Notes: a model not told the origin generated them from the letters alone. Numbered from the stretch's first letter, positions 11,997 to 24,038 are shown. The stretch: 64,000 bases of DNA from Incurvaria masculella (GCA_946894095.1 OX335645.2:12237001-12301000), one strand, 5' to 3'. Program-made: numbers and translations.

Positions 11997-12370
11997 TTAA
12001 GGTCGGCCCGTAAGGACCTGAAAATTTTGCCTCCTATACAAACATAGTTTACTAATCATTTGAAAACCACTGTTCCAACTTACTTGATATTTGGTATCTA
12101 AAATTAGGCTACAAATATCTGTGTCTGCATGCCTTTGTTTTTTCGGTAAATGTATTCTGGGTCAAACCATAGAGAAAACAAAATTCGTATGAAGATTTTC
12201 TTTTTGCTTTCATTTCATTCGGTTTGGAATTTTCAAAAAAACAAAGGCATGCACAGATATTTGTTACCTGATATTAGATATTAAATATCAATTTAATTGG
12301 AATAGCGGTTTCCAAATTATTAGTAAACTACGTTTGGATGGGGAGCATAGCTTACGGGCCGTTCGTAAGA
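11997..12370. mobile_element. MITE-H, palindromic element with a TTAA end
   Basis: The left end reads TTAA then GGTCGGCCCGTAAG, and the right end reads CTTACGGGCC then GTTCGTAA. The whole 370 bp folds back imperfectly: TAGTTTACTAAT near the left pairs with ATTAGTAAACTA near the right, and the two AAAGGCATGCA-type segments face each other. A possible fragment of the same family lies near 18835-18880. Confidence 0.6.
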
Positions 12371-13254
12371 CATGCCCGGGAAGAAATGTATAATATCCAA
12401 AACTTTTCCTTTCATTTAAAAATTATTTATAAACATTTTCATGCTAAACACATTCTTCCACTCCATTTGTTTAATTGTTGTCCAGTGGCAGCATAAACCT
12501 GCATTGAAATGTAATTTTAACATGTTTTGATTTGATGGACAAAATTATTGTGCTAAGTATGTATACATTTTAAACAGGTCCAATGTAGAAAAAATGAGGT
12601 TAACTTTTTTAAACGGCTGCGAGACCGACATTATCCGTTCAGGTTAAGGTTTACAAATAAACCTTGGTTATTTTCTAGTGGTCTAGTACACCTTAAATAA
12701 ATAAATAGTAAATTCTAAGTAGCTAGTTGAGATAATTTGTATTGAAAAAAAGGGAATAATATTATTCAACAGTTCGCCACGGCAGAGTTCAGTTCAATGA
12801 AACGAAAATATTTTTTGGATTTCCGCAAACTCCTTTATGGATCAAATGCTTGGTATTGGAGTATTTTGTAGGCATTTATTCATTTATTTTTTAGGAGTTG
12901 GAGTAGTTTGAGGGTTCCTGGTTTTATCAACTTACAACTTACATGGTACAAAAAACTTTATCTGACGAATACACGGCACTCATACAAAAATCTAAGTGAT
13001 GGTATGGGCCTTTTTTATCTATCCCACTAGCAACGCGGGAGGATTTTCAACACATAAGAACCTTTTCAGAAACCAAAAGGCATCACTACAGCGTTAGGTT
13101 ATATGCGCACAGACTAAATAGTGGTTGAATGCGTTAGTATGTGTTCTGTAGTTAAATGTATGTTAAGTTCCAAATATTATATTATCTTTGGTATTTTCTG
13201 CGAGCACAGCATCACATTTCACATCACAGAATAAGGAATAAACACAGACTAAAT
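12371..13254. other. AT-rich intergenic stretch without recognised features
   Basis: I found no open frame, tRNA or repeat landmark here. Confidence 0.4.
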
Positions 13255-13640
13255 AGATAAACTGCGGAAAAAGTGTAATCTTGTATTAATCCGCTGGACT
13301 AAACTGGTATTTGTATGGTTAATCCGGTGTTAATCTCGTGCTAAGTTTTGACAGATGCTATCCGAATACGACTGTAACTGTCGTATTCAGAGTGGGCGGA
13401 CAAACTTTATCACGCTTATTAAAGTCGGACTAAACGGTTTTTGTATGGTTAGTACGGTACTAATCTCGTACTAAGTTTTGACAGATTCTCCCTGAATAAA
13501 ACTGATGTAGTCAGAGTAAGCGGACGCACTTTAGTACGCGTATTAAGGTCGGACTAAACCGGTTTTGTATGGTTAGTCCGGCGCTAATCTAGTTTTGACA
13601 GGTTCTCCCTTAATACGACTGTAAATGACTATGCAGTGCT
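13255..13640 (+). repeat. Three head-to-tail copies of MITE-A
   Basis: The unit TATTCAGAGTGGGCGGAC..GGTCGGACTAAACCGG..TTTGTATGGTTAGTCCGG..GTACTAAGTTTTGACAG..CCCTGAATACGACTGTA recurs about every 125 bp, three times in the same direction. The ends TATTCAGAG and CTGAATA are inverted repeats. Copies differ at scattered bases, so the array is not recent. Confidence 0.75.
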
Positions 13641-14799
13641 AAGCCCCATTTCTACGAGGATTTAAACTTCCGCGAGGAATGTCGGACAGACTATCAGACA
13701 GTAAATCTGGCCGTGTGAACCCGTCTTGCTGATATACAGGGGGTCGTCACGGCCATTCCATTAATTTCGCCAGCGTAATCCTCATGTTTTTCCGAGACAA
13801 AAACGTTTTTTTTTCTAAAGTGACTAGCTACCGAGATAGACATTTTTGAAATTTATGTTTTTGTTTAATGTAATTTGACGCGACGTCTCCGGGAACCCAT
13901 ATTTAAGATTATACATGTGATTGATGCAAGAATATTGGCAAACTGCTGTTCAAACTGTAATGGTCGCCCTTTTTAATATGGACTCAGTCCGCTGTTAAAC
14001 CTACTCTGTAGTTGTTTAACCGATGTTCAAAAAATAGTCCGGTATTAACTCGCGGACTAACCCTAAACCGTCTTTCGGAATAGCATTTTTCATAAAAATT
14101 ACAGTTCTGATTTACTACTCGTTCCGATTTGAACTGTAATCGATTACACTGCTAAAAGCATATACAAGCGTCCCGAATAAGATTGCACGCTCAAAGCAGT
14201 GAGCATTACCAATCGATTCCGACCGTTTGTGTACACGCTTACGGAAACAAAACAACAAACATGGAACAAATTATGTCAATTGTAGTAGTTCACCTCAAAG
14301 TTGAATCTAATCAGTTGCTCTAAGTTGAACTTGAATTTTCAACTGAGGTACATTCAATGGTTTGTGAAAAAAAAACTGGTGGAAAGACGATAGACTACTC
14401 TTTAGAAATAAAAAAAAAGCGAAGTTGACACTTCCACACACTGTGCCCTACCTCCAAAGCGTGATCACTGTGTACGGCATTGCGTGACGCAGCGCTAACT
14501 TCATACCGTTCACAGGACGCCATTTTGAGGGCTGTAAACGCAAATCGGACTAGTTTTGAGAATTCTTTTGGTAACGATGGTTCAAATCGGACCGCAACCT
14601 TAGTCCACGTTTTAAGCTTTGATAGCTCACTCTGAATACGAGTGACAATTGTAAAATGGCCGCTAGTACGTAATTAGTCCGGCGGTAAGTCGAGCGCAAT
14701 TACGAGGACTAACACTAATCCCGCTCTCTGAATATCATTTTCCTTAATACGGCAACCTTCCCGGGTTAACCCGCGCACAAAATGTTTATAGTTAACTCT
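13641..14799. other. MITE-A-derived debris between copies
   Basis: Diverged MITE-A pieces occur at about 13975-14100 and 14620-14760 (AGTCCGGTATTAACTCGCGG and GTCCGGCGGTAAGTCGAGCG). The rest is unassigned. No gene seen. Confidence 0.5.
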
Positions 14800-14940
14800 G
14801 AATACGACGTTAACAGTCGTATTCAGAGAGCACCTGTCCATTCTTAGTACGAAATTAGCACCGGACTAACCAGACAAAAACCGGTTTAGTCCGGCGGATT
14901 AAATTTAGTCCGCCCACTCTGAATATTGCTGTATACGTTT
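14800..14940 (-). mobile_element. MITE-A copy, inverted relative to the 13.3-kb array
   Basis: It reads TCGTATTCAGAG, TTAGCACCGGACTAACCAG, AAACCGGTTTAGTCCGG and AGTCCGCCCACTCTGAATA, the reverse complement of the array unit. Confidence 0.75.
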
Positions 14941-15136
14941 TGAACGCACCCACTTTAATGCGTCAACCTGACAACCACGCCCAAGCGAATTGATATTCTG
15001 TGTCAGTTCAGTTGTCTTCAACTACAAATTTAACCAAACATTTCTTTAAATTTAGTCTTCAATTGGTTTATTTGTTTTTTTTGTTCCTTTTCACACTAGA
15101 AAGTAGTAATCAGACATCTGAAAAAGCCAAGAAACA

Positions 15137-17463
15137 ATGATTCATGGAAGCGTGTGCATAGCCGTGTTATTATCGGTGGCCGTCAAAACTAGTAAGCAAT
15201 AAATTATCTTTTTATGAAACTGAATACTCTTAACGCAGGTAGAGATTTATTAGTGGAATAATGGAGTTATACGGAAACTTAACTTGCATATTACTTTGCA
15301 AGCAAGCAATGCGACACGAAACCCTAAACCTGAATGTAGCTGGAACAGCATTAGAGAGTATTAAATTTTTCCATTCAAAAGCAACACGGTACACTTTATT
15401 TATTTTCAAACCACCTGTTGTATAACCTTAGATGGGGGACCTACAGTTTTACATGAAATCCGAACCATGGAACAGTTCGCATTCGTGACGAAATGCACTT
15501 ATCCAACTCAGAAATAGACAGTAAGTTGTGCATGAACGAGGCGAGTATTTGAACAATTTGGCAATTGGTATTTGGCAAGTCTCTTCGCCACTAAGCTACC
15601 AGCTTTTTACTTTGTCCTGTGGCATTAACGTGTGATTGGTTGTAGGTGAGGCACTGTGGTGTTACCAATGCACCTCGGCGATTCCTGGCTGCATGGAACC
15701 ATTCGACTGGCGTGGAGTGGGTTATCTCGGCAACCCGTGTCCTGATCCCGAGGACATTTGCATCAAACTGATCGAAATGAAAGGAGGTGTGACTGCATTT
15801 CTCTTAATGAATTTGATGAACCCTCCGTCATTTTGTCAAACTTCATACAAATTGAGTTACATTAGAAAAACCAATTGGTACCAACCATAGTGTGCTGTGC
15901 TTAAAAGACGAAAAAAGTGTGGGAGTGAGACGTCAACTCAAGTACCACTAACACGAGTTAGAGGGAGATGGAACATATCTGCCCGATGTGAAAACTTCTC
16001 AAATCGTTATATGAGTTCATGAGAGTCATGCAATGTGAAAATTGTTTTTTGTTAAATCTTTATGGAGGAAAACTAGATAAATTCCTTAAAAAAAGGATGG
16101 TGACCTGTGCATTTTTAGATTGTAAAGTGAATGGGAGTAAAAAAACCTGCACCTAACCCTTTTTTTTTTTGTTAATTAGGAGTGACCCACTGATTCTTAG
16201 TCGATCAACTTTATTAACTTTTTCTCAATATTTAAACAAAAAACTCAAAAAAAAACTTCAGATCATTATTTTGAAGCTACATAGCGATTTACAAAAAAAA
16301 ATGTTGAAAAAGACATTTCTGTACATTTTGTATGAACCGATTTTGGTCTTATCTGTCAGTTGACTCTGTATGTCTTTAAATTCAAAGCCTAGGGCACCAA
16401 CATTGTTTAAAGCCCAATATTTGTGCACTACTTTTAGTATGTTTAAAGTAGCGGTGGGTTTAGATGACATAATATTATGTATGTAATGGGCGAAATACCT
16501 AATGTTATTCCCAGTAATCTTTACTTGTACACTCTCTATATTTGATGTTTCACTAAAACAATAAAATTAGCTTTCAGATAGTACTTGCCATCTCAAGATC
16601 GTAAGTAATTGACTTTTCATAACAGATTCCTTCGTTAGCAGAAGTGTCTGATGCACATTGTAATTTTTTTTACCCCTGTATATGGTATGCATCACTTCAG
16701 TGTTCTGTTTCTAGCCCAGCGGGTGATCACACGGGACTGCCTTAGCAACTTTAAGGCTTTCCGTACTGACATCCCGGCTGACAACTATGAGGGCTGTCGG
16801 CCGGCCGCCGTGGACGTGCAGCTCGCCAACTACGTAAACAATACCATTAAGGAACTCGACATCAAAAGGTATCCTATTGACCACCTTAACCTTAAATTTG
16901 AGTTTGACTAATAGGGCCGCAAATAGCTAAGCAAAATTAGCCATCTATTAAAACTATCTGTATTGGCCTTTAATATATATACTTCTATATTACTACTGCA
17001 CTGCACACTATTACTATTAAGATCGAAGTCTTAATAGTTTTACCAAACAGACATGGGGATTTACAAAAGTAGTAATTTCTTACATCACTTTGACACATTT
17101 TGTAAGGACGAAGCTCACTTTTGACAATAGTTAGTACTACTTTTGGTTTGTCTGATTTTTCTGTTATGACTATTGATTTTTTTTGCTCAAGGTCACTTGC
17201 TAGGTTTACGCGTGGACAATAAGCCCTTCTACCAAAGTGAGTTCATATCTACCTCTATTATATGATCTCTATGATAGTGATATGTAAATTAGCCATTAAT
17301 GTTATGATATTTATTTTCTAGGAATTACTACGATCAAACGACATGGTGTTTCTGCTTCCTTGACCACCGTTGCAACAGTGCGGGTGGACTCATAGTGTCT
17401 GCCTCTTTGCTCTTGGGGGCAGCAATCGCTCAGCTGGGTTCGATCACTTACCATGCCTTGTGA
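15137..17463 (+). CDS. Ly6/quiver-like secreted, GPI-type protein
   Basis: Four exons, 15137-15191, 15646-15786, 16715-16868 and 17322-17463, join with GT/AG borders in phases 1, 1 and 2 to give 163 residues. Exon 1 is a signal peptide (MIHGSVCIAVLLSVAV). The mature part starts with the Ly6/quiver hallmark LWCYQCTSAIPGC, then CPDPEDICIKLIE, RVITRDCLS, YEGCRPAA, and ends in TWCFCFLDHRCNSAGG, giving the paired-cysteine spacing of a three-finger fold. A hydrophobic C-terminal tail (GGLIVSASLLLGAAIA) fits a GPI-attachment signal, so the protein is probably tethered outside the plasma membrane. Insect members of this family act at septate junctions or regulate channels and receptors; which role applies here cannot be read from sequence. 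The sequence most resembles the Drosophila qvr-like group, and no exact symbol is assigned. It is divergent from INTS10 across 4.4 kb of repeats. Confidence 0.9.
15432..15612 (-). mobile_element. SINE with tRNA-like head, truncated body, in Ly6 intron 1
   Basis: On the minus strand it begins with GGTAGCTTAGTGGCGAAG (box A-like), continues through GTGCATTTCGTCACGAATGC and ends in ATGGTTCGGATTTCATG and CTGTAGG. It has the same arrangement as the full copy at 35047-35443 but lacks the 3' two thirds. Confidence 0.7.
15787..16714 (+). other. Ly6 gene intron 2
   Basis: AT-rich, with A and T runs. I recognise no repeat family or exon in it. Confidence 0.5.
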
Positions 17464-19165
17464 CATCGCCCAATTTACTGCTGATCATACATTCATAGAG
17501 CATGATGATTCAGGCAAAAAACACCCCCCATCGCAGTATCATGCTTGCTGCTTGTTTCTTAGTATACATACAATAACTGGAACATTGTATTGCTTCCCTG
17601 ACGTACCACATTCAAGTACACTTGATTGCTGTGCTTCGGGATTGTTTTCGCACTTAGAAGGCAATTCATCCGAATTGAATTTGAAGGTCTTTTCGCACAT
17701 ACAGCACGCTTGAAAGTTTTATAAAGCAAAATATTATTTTAAATGACCAGTCCGTGCCTAATTATGGTGCTATGACAAAATCTGAGATCAAAAAGGAAGG
17801 AGAGAGGAAGAACACCTTGAAAACCACCAGATCAACTTCTAACGTACATGCCACACAGAAATATAGTCTCAGACATATTGGAGGGTTTGTGTTGGTGGGA
17901 CCTGATTTAGTGAACGTAGTTCGGGAGCACATTCACGCGTGGTGGTGATGGTTGGACTGTGTGACACACGACGCCCGGCTGGTTTCCTATAGGATTATTA
18001 TGCACAAATTTATAACTCGGGTAATGCCCACCTGATATGTCTCCTTCCTTTTGAACTACTACTTATAATCATTGGTAAGGCAAACTTTTAGTTATTATCT
18101 TTTGCCATCACATAAATTGAACCAAACTATTTTAGAGATATTTTGTTTGACTTTCATCTTATACACTGCAACAACCTGTATGTAATGAATCTCAGATGGG
18201 CTGAATAAAAAATATATATGTACACATTATTAAGGATGGAATCACACATTCCAAGAATTGTAGTTTTAATATTTGTTTAAATTTATTGGAATTTAAATAT
18301 GTTCTTAAACATGTGTATGAAGTTAAAAATGTGGGTATTTTTGTTTTTCAATGAATTCATTTTGTTTTTCACATAAAATTCGTGTAGGTATAATAACACA
18401 TTAAGATTCTTTTTAACCGTCACTTGTCCATCATGTAAGTAGAATACTATTACTTATCCGTCCTGTAGGTATTAAGAGTATCTGTTAGCATAAGAATATC
18501 TGAATAAAATATTCGCTTAGGTAGCTTCCACCAACTCATAGACAATCTACATTTTTAAATTGTGTGAGTGCCCGTATTCGGGTCAAGAATATTTTAGGAT
18601 TCCAAGAATGAAATTCGGATTCTAAAGGGTTCCCTTTTCTACGCCATCGAATTCACTCACTCCATAGAAACTTTCTTGGCCACCCACAGAACTGGGGTGG
18701 CAGGCAGCACAGAATATCTCATTGATTCACCAAAAACAAACAACATTTAAAAACCGACTTGCATAAAACAAACTTAAAAAGAATAAATAAATCCTATATA
18801 ATGCCCAACACAATAAGTTGGGTGATGTGCCTTTGGGGCTCTTGCCCCCAATACAAAGTAGTTTACTAATAATTAACATTTTTTTTATCATTTTAAACTC
18901 CAACTGTGGGAATCTGTACAGACCTGGTGTTTATGAAATTATGTTAAGTCCCGAGTTAATTTAACCGCCCAGAACTGTGGAGTGATCCCGAAGACTATTT
19001 GAATGGCGAAGTGAATGGTCAAAAAGTGCACCCTTAAGATATTAATCCATAACTTTATTTGAGAAAGGATATTGTATATATTCATTAGGAATCACACTGT
19101 GTACATATACAATTGTTGTGATATATGACACAGGTTGTGTTTGGATTTGTTTCTCTTTATCATAA
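17464..19165. other. Ly6 gene 3' UTR and intergenic DNA
   Basis: The first 740 nt are probably the 3' UTR. The short open frames here use no recognisable protein sequence. A piece near 18835-18880 resembles one arm of MITE-H. Confidence 0.5.
18204..18209 (+). terminator. Candidate poly(A) signal of the Ly6-like gene
   Basis: AATAAA about 740 nt after the stop at 17463. It is the clearest hexamer I noticed downstream on this strand. Confidence 0.4.
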
Positions 19166-19479
19166 GGGAGCGTTCGTAAACCACGTGACCGATTTAAGAC
19201 CACTTTAGGACCCCCCCTGCCCCATGTGAAGGTCTAACCGCTAACCTCCCCTCCCCCTCCCCACGTTATGTGACATTCAATAAAATCACGCAACTATTTA
19301 AATGAATGAATCAATCAATTAAAATGTTTTTATTTCAGCGAGCATTATAGGTGGATAGTAGGTGGTTTACGTAACCAAAATCATCATATTAAGAGAGTTA
19401 ACATTGCCAAAAAACAGTAAAAATTGTTGAATTAAAAATAATTCTTTTTTATTTAGAAGTTTAATAGAAAGGACCGTGG

Positions 19480-20235
19480 AGGGTGAGCGGAATCTGGCTT
19501 AAAAAAGGTGATCGATCAGACCCGGCCAACTACGGACCCATAGCTATTACCTCTCAGTTGATGAAGTATCTAGAGAGCCATGAACTTCTCAGCGATCATC
19601 AATAAAGCTTCTTTCCGAATCGATCTGCTGGGGATCTCAGACGCCATATCGAGGATAAAGCCAAGCTCGCCTCATAAAAGCTGGGAGTCCTCGACAGGGT
19701 GCGTCAGTACTTCACTCCTAATCAAAAACCGCTCCTTTACAAGGTGCAGATAAGGTCTTGCGTGAAGAATTGTTCGCATTTGTGGAATGGCTAAAGCTAA
19801 GCACCTGCTTGGCTCCCTGGACTTAATACAGCGTCAAGCCGTGCATCTCCTTGATGATCCTAAAGTATCCCTGAATTTGGAGACCATGTAACTCCGAAGG
19901 GATAAATGGTCTCTCTCTGTATTCTATCGTCTTTACCATGGAGAATGCTCTTCTGACTTGCATAACACTTTCCCTGTGTCCCCTTTTTATCTTCACACAA
20001 CGCGGAACAGGGAGAAAATGCACAAATTCATGGGGGCAATGCCATAAATAAGAACCCACGAATCCTCTAGATCCTTTATTTATAGGGTCGGAAAACGATG
20101 GAATAAACTCTTCCGAGGCATTTCCCCGAAAGTACAACTTGGGGTCCTTCAAATATGGTGTAAAGACGCACCTGGCCGGCCGGCATGGTTTTCATAGCCC
20201 CCCTGTAATTTTGAAATCCCGTGGGGGTCGTCGGG
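19480..20235 (+). mobile_element. Decayed non-LTR retrotransposon pieces (RT core and C-terminal tail)
   Basis: The plus strand reads KKGDRSDPANYGPIAITSQL, a reverse transcriptase block close to the common DPANYRPIAITS motif. After a deletion it reads LLYKVQIRSC and IQRQAVHLLDDP, then WSLSVFYRLYHGECSSDLHN and SPFYLHTTRNREKMH, typical of the tail of CR1/jockey-group LINEs. Stops and frame changes make it non-functional. Confidence 0.7.
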
Positions 20236-20239
20236 AACC

Positions 20240-20751
20240 TTAAGGTGGCCCAACCCGTCGGGCCTAACTCATTCGCGGGCACGGTACAAAACCGTGCTGT
20301 TGCGCTCTGGGACCTTCTCGGTTTCAAAGAATAAGACAGGCTCCGTGATGAGGAAGATGCAACATGTCCACAAAAAAGACAATGTGCATAGTGTATGATT
20401 TGGTAAGATTTACGAAAATTTTAATTTCAAAACACCTTATAGCTAAAAGTAAACCACGACCGCTGTAGTATCTTTATTAAATAAGCTATGTCTGATGACT
20501 AATCTTTTTACGATGTTCTTACATTGCGTAATCCACCTCCAAAGTTATTGTATAAAACGCGCGAAAAATTCGAACTTTCGGACCTCATAACTTAGAAACC
20601 AAACACAATTTTACAATGCCAATGGTCATCAGACATCTACTTCAATCAAATAAAGCTATTTTGAGCAAAATTTTGGATCTCTGACAAGAAATATGGGCGT
20701 GATCTTCTTTCCCCTTTTGTATGGGGAGATGAGCGGGTTGGGCCACCTTAA
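20240..20751 (+). mobile_element. MITE-B copy 2, flanked by TTAA
   Basis: The ends are TTAA-GGTGGCCCAACCCG and CGGGTTGGGCCACC-TTAA (20240-20243 and 20748-20751). The body matches the copies at 33120 and 49818 over its full 504 bp, including GAAGATGCAACATGTCCAC and GGGCGTGATCTTCTTTCCCC. The TTAA duplication is the target preference of piggyBac-type transposases. Confidence 0.85.
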
Positions 20752-21237
20752 GAGGTCCTGGCGTACGCTATATGCCACGCTTAACATAAAAAACAGGATC
20801 GCTCGTCACGAAACTCAGTTTCAGTGCATTCCGTCACGTGACTTGGGCCAGCAATCCCCCACCCACCCACATGGCCAGACGTGATCGAGCCCCTAAATCC
20901 GTCACGTGGTTTATGAACGCCCCCTAATCTATCATGTTCACCAATGCCTGTAGTAGGTAGCCAGTCATGGTAGTAAGTGACCGAACATTCCAATAAATCC
21001 AAGTTGATCCCATAAGATGGACTGGGAAGTTTTTAACTTTGAAATAAAATTAAATACTGAATATGTAAATGCACTGATTTACAAATTTGTTTGTCTATTT
21101 ATTTTTTCCCTTTGATCCAGGACACTTCTTTGCTGAATCACAATCATTTATTAGTAATTTGTTATTCATATTATTTCTGCCTAAATAATAAATATGATAA
21201 ATAAATAAGGGAAACAGCTAATCTGGTTGTTTGTAGC

Positions 21238-21535
21238 TTTTTTTTTGATGCGACCTGACATGGATGGCTAATACCACACAACTACCGTTATGATATTAGC
21301 CCATTACACCACATTCCCGAAGGAATTAGGTGCCATGCCAGGACCTTCCCTTTTTTAGCACGGCTTCATTGAACTGGATGGAAAACACGGACAATTTTTC
21401 ATTGTCGCTTGGACCATCTTTCATCCAATACGATGGTACCAACCCGGGCGGGCTTAAACCCTACCACCTAGTAGGGGAAGGGGACCTAGAGTTTTACATG
21501 GATTCCGAACCATGGAGCAGCTCGCATTCATGACA
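21238..21535 (-). mobile_element. SINE body copy (shared-body family)
   Basis: Starts with a T run (poly(A) on the minus strand), then ATGCGACCTGACATGGATGG, GGTGCCATGCCAGGACC, CAACCCGGGCGGGC and GGATTCCGAACCATGGAGCA. It ends without a complete head. Confidence 0.8.
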
Positions 21536-23469
21536 ATTCGATTTGATTCCAAGACAATTCAATGACATAAATAAATGTTCATTGACTGGGTATTGTCGTG
21601 TTCATTGACTACAAATAGTGTTCATTAACTGGTTATTTGGATCATTTCTCATATATTTATTAATTAATGAACATCTAGACCGGATATATCAACATACTTA
21701 ATTTTACTTTATTTTCCAATAACCAAGGATTACAAAAACGAATCTTAGATTATACCAGAGACATTACATCATAACAAAAACTATTTTTAAATTGGGAAAA
21801 ATCCTTAACCTTTCATTCACTGAACCGTTTACCCTATTCTACGTCCATGGCGACACTGATTCTTTAAACGGATGTCTAGAATACCAAATAGCTGTCTGTC
21901 AACTTGCTAAGGGTAGTATCGAGAATTGACTTCCAGGACACACTCCTCTAAATAGAATGGGACACATGATTAAAAACTACACTCTCCAAAGGGTTTTGTC
22001 CTGTAACAAACCAGAAGATCGATTTCACCTATCTACTAAGTGTCCTGAGCGAGATGCTTCGTCTGAATCTGTAAAAATATTGTGGACTGATCGAATAAAT
22101 TTTATTTTTAAGGATACACTAATCATTGGGAAAAACCAGGTCAAACAAAAAGAGTTTTAGAGAAATACTATATTTTTTCACGTGGTCATTGGCTATAAGG
22201 ATTAGCTGACTGGCTAAAGCTGGTTATTTGGTGATGGCTTTAAAAATAAGAAGAAAAAAATAAAACAATTAAACTGTTCGTGAACATAGCTGGTGGAAAG
22301 TGGTGGCCCGCTGATCGAATTAGAGCCATTTGTAGATAATTCACATTGTGGTGAATTGAAAAACTTAAAAAAATAATATTGTATGTAGAATAGGAGTAAT
22401 ATCTTTCCCCTTTCAGAGATAAAAGAAAGCCAATTCCTTTTAAAAAATAAAAGCTAAATATGATCACATTTAATATTGGTCCCTTACTTTAATCCTCTTA
22501 CTCAGATGAGTTTTCCCATCCAATATGGCCTAAGGAAAAAAGGAAACACGCACTAGAACCGAAAGACTTGAAGCAAACGTTGCAATACCGTCATGTGTTA
22601 AATAATGTGTTAAGCTCATTAATTGAATTGAATGAATTACCCAATTTCAATGATTATACTAGTGTAAATATTTGAAAACGAATAAAACCTTTGCTTGATT
22701 CAAGTCTGTATTATATGACTTTCTCATGTAAAAAGTGTTTTTAGTTTCGAAAATCGTTTAAGCAGTTTAACGAGGTCAAGGGCAAGGTGCTGAGACAGAA
22801 ATAAAAAAAATAAGAATGTATAATATTGTCTTTATTGCTGTAGTAATTTTATACACTAACCTTTAAGGCATTGACTAAGGCAACTAAACAGAAAAGAAGT
22901 ACAATGAAGAGCGCAATACACTAGACGGACCGAAGTATCCACTTCTGGCTCGAAGCAAAGATGAACAGTATAAAAATAAATAAATTTTGTCAAGAATGGT
23001 TAGGCAGACTACAACGATTCTTGACATTGGCTATAGTTTAACTATCTACAAATACCTATACCAAAGATTACAGAAAGGGTACATAATACATTTTTGGTTT
23101 GCACCAGAAGTGTATACTTTCGTCTATATCTGTCTCAGTGTATGCTAACCAAAGATGTCCTATCAGAAGCTTAAAAGATTGTAGATGTAAAAAATCTACT
23201 TCTACTACAAATGTTAACATTCTATACTAAAAAAAACCATCAAATCTTGCACCCCAAATAATGCCTACTAAAAGCCAAAAATTTCAATGTTTTATTCTCT
23301 ACTATACAAAGCTACGTCACTATTTACACACAATACATTGTTAAATATAAAACCACTATAAGAAAGAAATGCAGACATTTTAAATGTCAAGTCAAATGCA
23401 TTTGACTCATGTTATATTTCGGACCCATGTAACTTTAATGTACTGTACTGTAATGTATGTAAGGCTGTG
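21536..23469. other. AT-rich intergenic region between convergent genes
   Basis: Possibly the distal 3' UTR of cytochrome b5 reductase on the minus strand from about 22831. I see no coding frame with recognisable protein sequence. Confidence 0.5.
22831..22836 (-). terminator. Possible distal poly(A) signal of cytochrome b5 reductase
   Basis: AATAAA on the minus strand, 1.9 kb after the stop. If used, the 3' UTR would contain MITE-C (23470-23858) and the perfect hairpin at 23977-24038. A nearer variant signal may be used instead. Confidence 0.3.
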
Positions 23470-23858
23470 TTAAGGCTGTTCCGACCCATATAAAGTTCAT
23501 AAATCTTAAGCTTTCGCGTTGTTGTTGCACACATAACGCAAAAAGTATTGCACTTTAAGCCAAAATAATAATAAAAGTTTAATATAGTCATATTGCTTGC
23601 AGCGAAAACAAATTCACAATTTCAGGATTATTGGTTTAGTTAGAATTTATTTAAATACGATTTTTATTTAACAGCGCCATCTAACGGTGTAAAACTTCTA
23701 TTCGGCAATTACAACGAAACCATTAAACAAAAAATGAATATGTTTTCGCTGCAACTACTATGGCTATATTTAATATTTTTGACGAATTCGTGCCTTAAAG
23801 TGCAATACTTTTTGCGTTCTGTGTAAAAAAAACATTGTATGGGTCGGAACATCCTTAA
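23470..23858. mobile_element. MITE-C copy 1, palindromic, flanked by TTAA
   Basis: The ends are TTAA-GGCTGTTCCGACCCAT and ATGGGTCGGAACATCC-TTAA. Inside, AACGCAAAAAGTATTGCAC faces GTGCAATACTTTTTGCGTT, and the two GCAGCGAAAACA segments are also inverted, so nearly the whole 380 bp can fold back. A second copy lies at 41838-42207. Confidence 0.85.
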
Positions 23859-23976
23859 GACAAAATTTCATCCAGATTCTGCAGTCTGTTTACTTTGTGA
23901 AGACGTTACCTTCCATTTACGTTTCTACACGTGAAATGCTATTCTTTATCAACAACAACTACCAGAATCAGCTAAT

Positions 23977-24038
23977 TTTTACGATTATATCGATGAACTT
24001 ATCTAATTTATGATCAGTTCATCGATATAATCGTAAAA
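23977..24038. repeat. Perfect 23-bp hairpin with 16-nt loop
   Basis: Positions 23977-23999 (TTTTACGATTATATCGATGA then ACT) are exactly complementary to 24016-24038. The loop is 24000-24015. It lies 119 bp beyond MITE-C, in the region that would be a distal 3' UTR of cytochrome b5 reductase. It is either the stem of a small RNA precursor or a fold-back element remnant. Confidence 0.9.

Larger units (their letters stand above)
19166..20924. mobile_element. DNA transposon remnant with inverted ends, carrying nested insertions
   Basis: The left end GGGAGCGTTCGTAAACCACG (TGAC follows) and right end GTCACGTGGTTTATGAACGC (CCCC follows) are inverted repeats of about 24 bp. Next to each lies a C-rich tract. 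Between them are a decayed LINE fragment and an intact-ended MITE-B. I cannot name the superfamily and see no transposase. Confidence 0.6.

Noticed and set aside
17008..17160. Short inverted repeats (ACTATTAAGA and AAAAGTAGTA with their inverses) in Ly6 intron 3 as a structured RNA
   Set aside because: Several 10-bp inverted repeats are expected in such AT-rich DNA; no further support.
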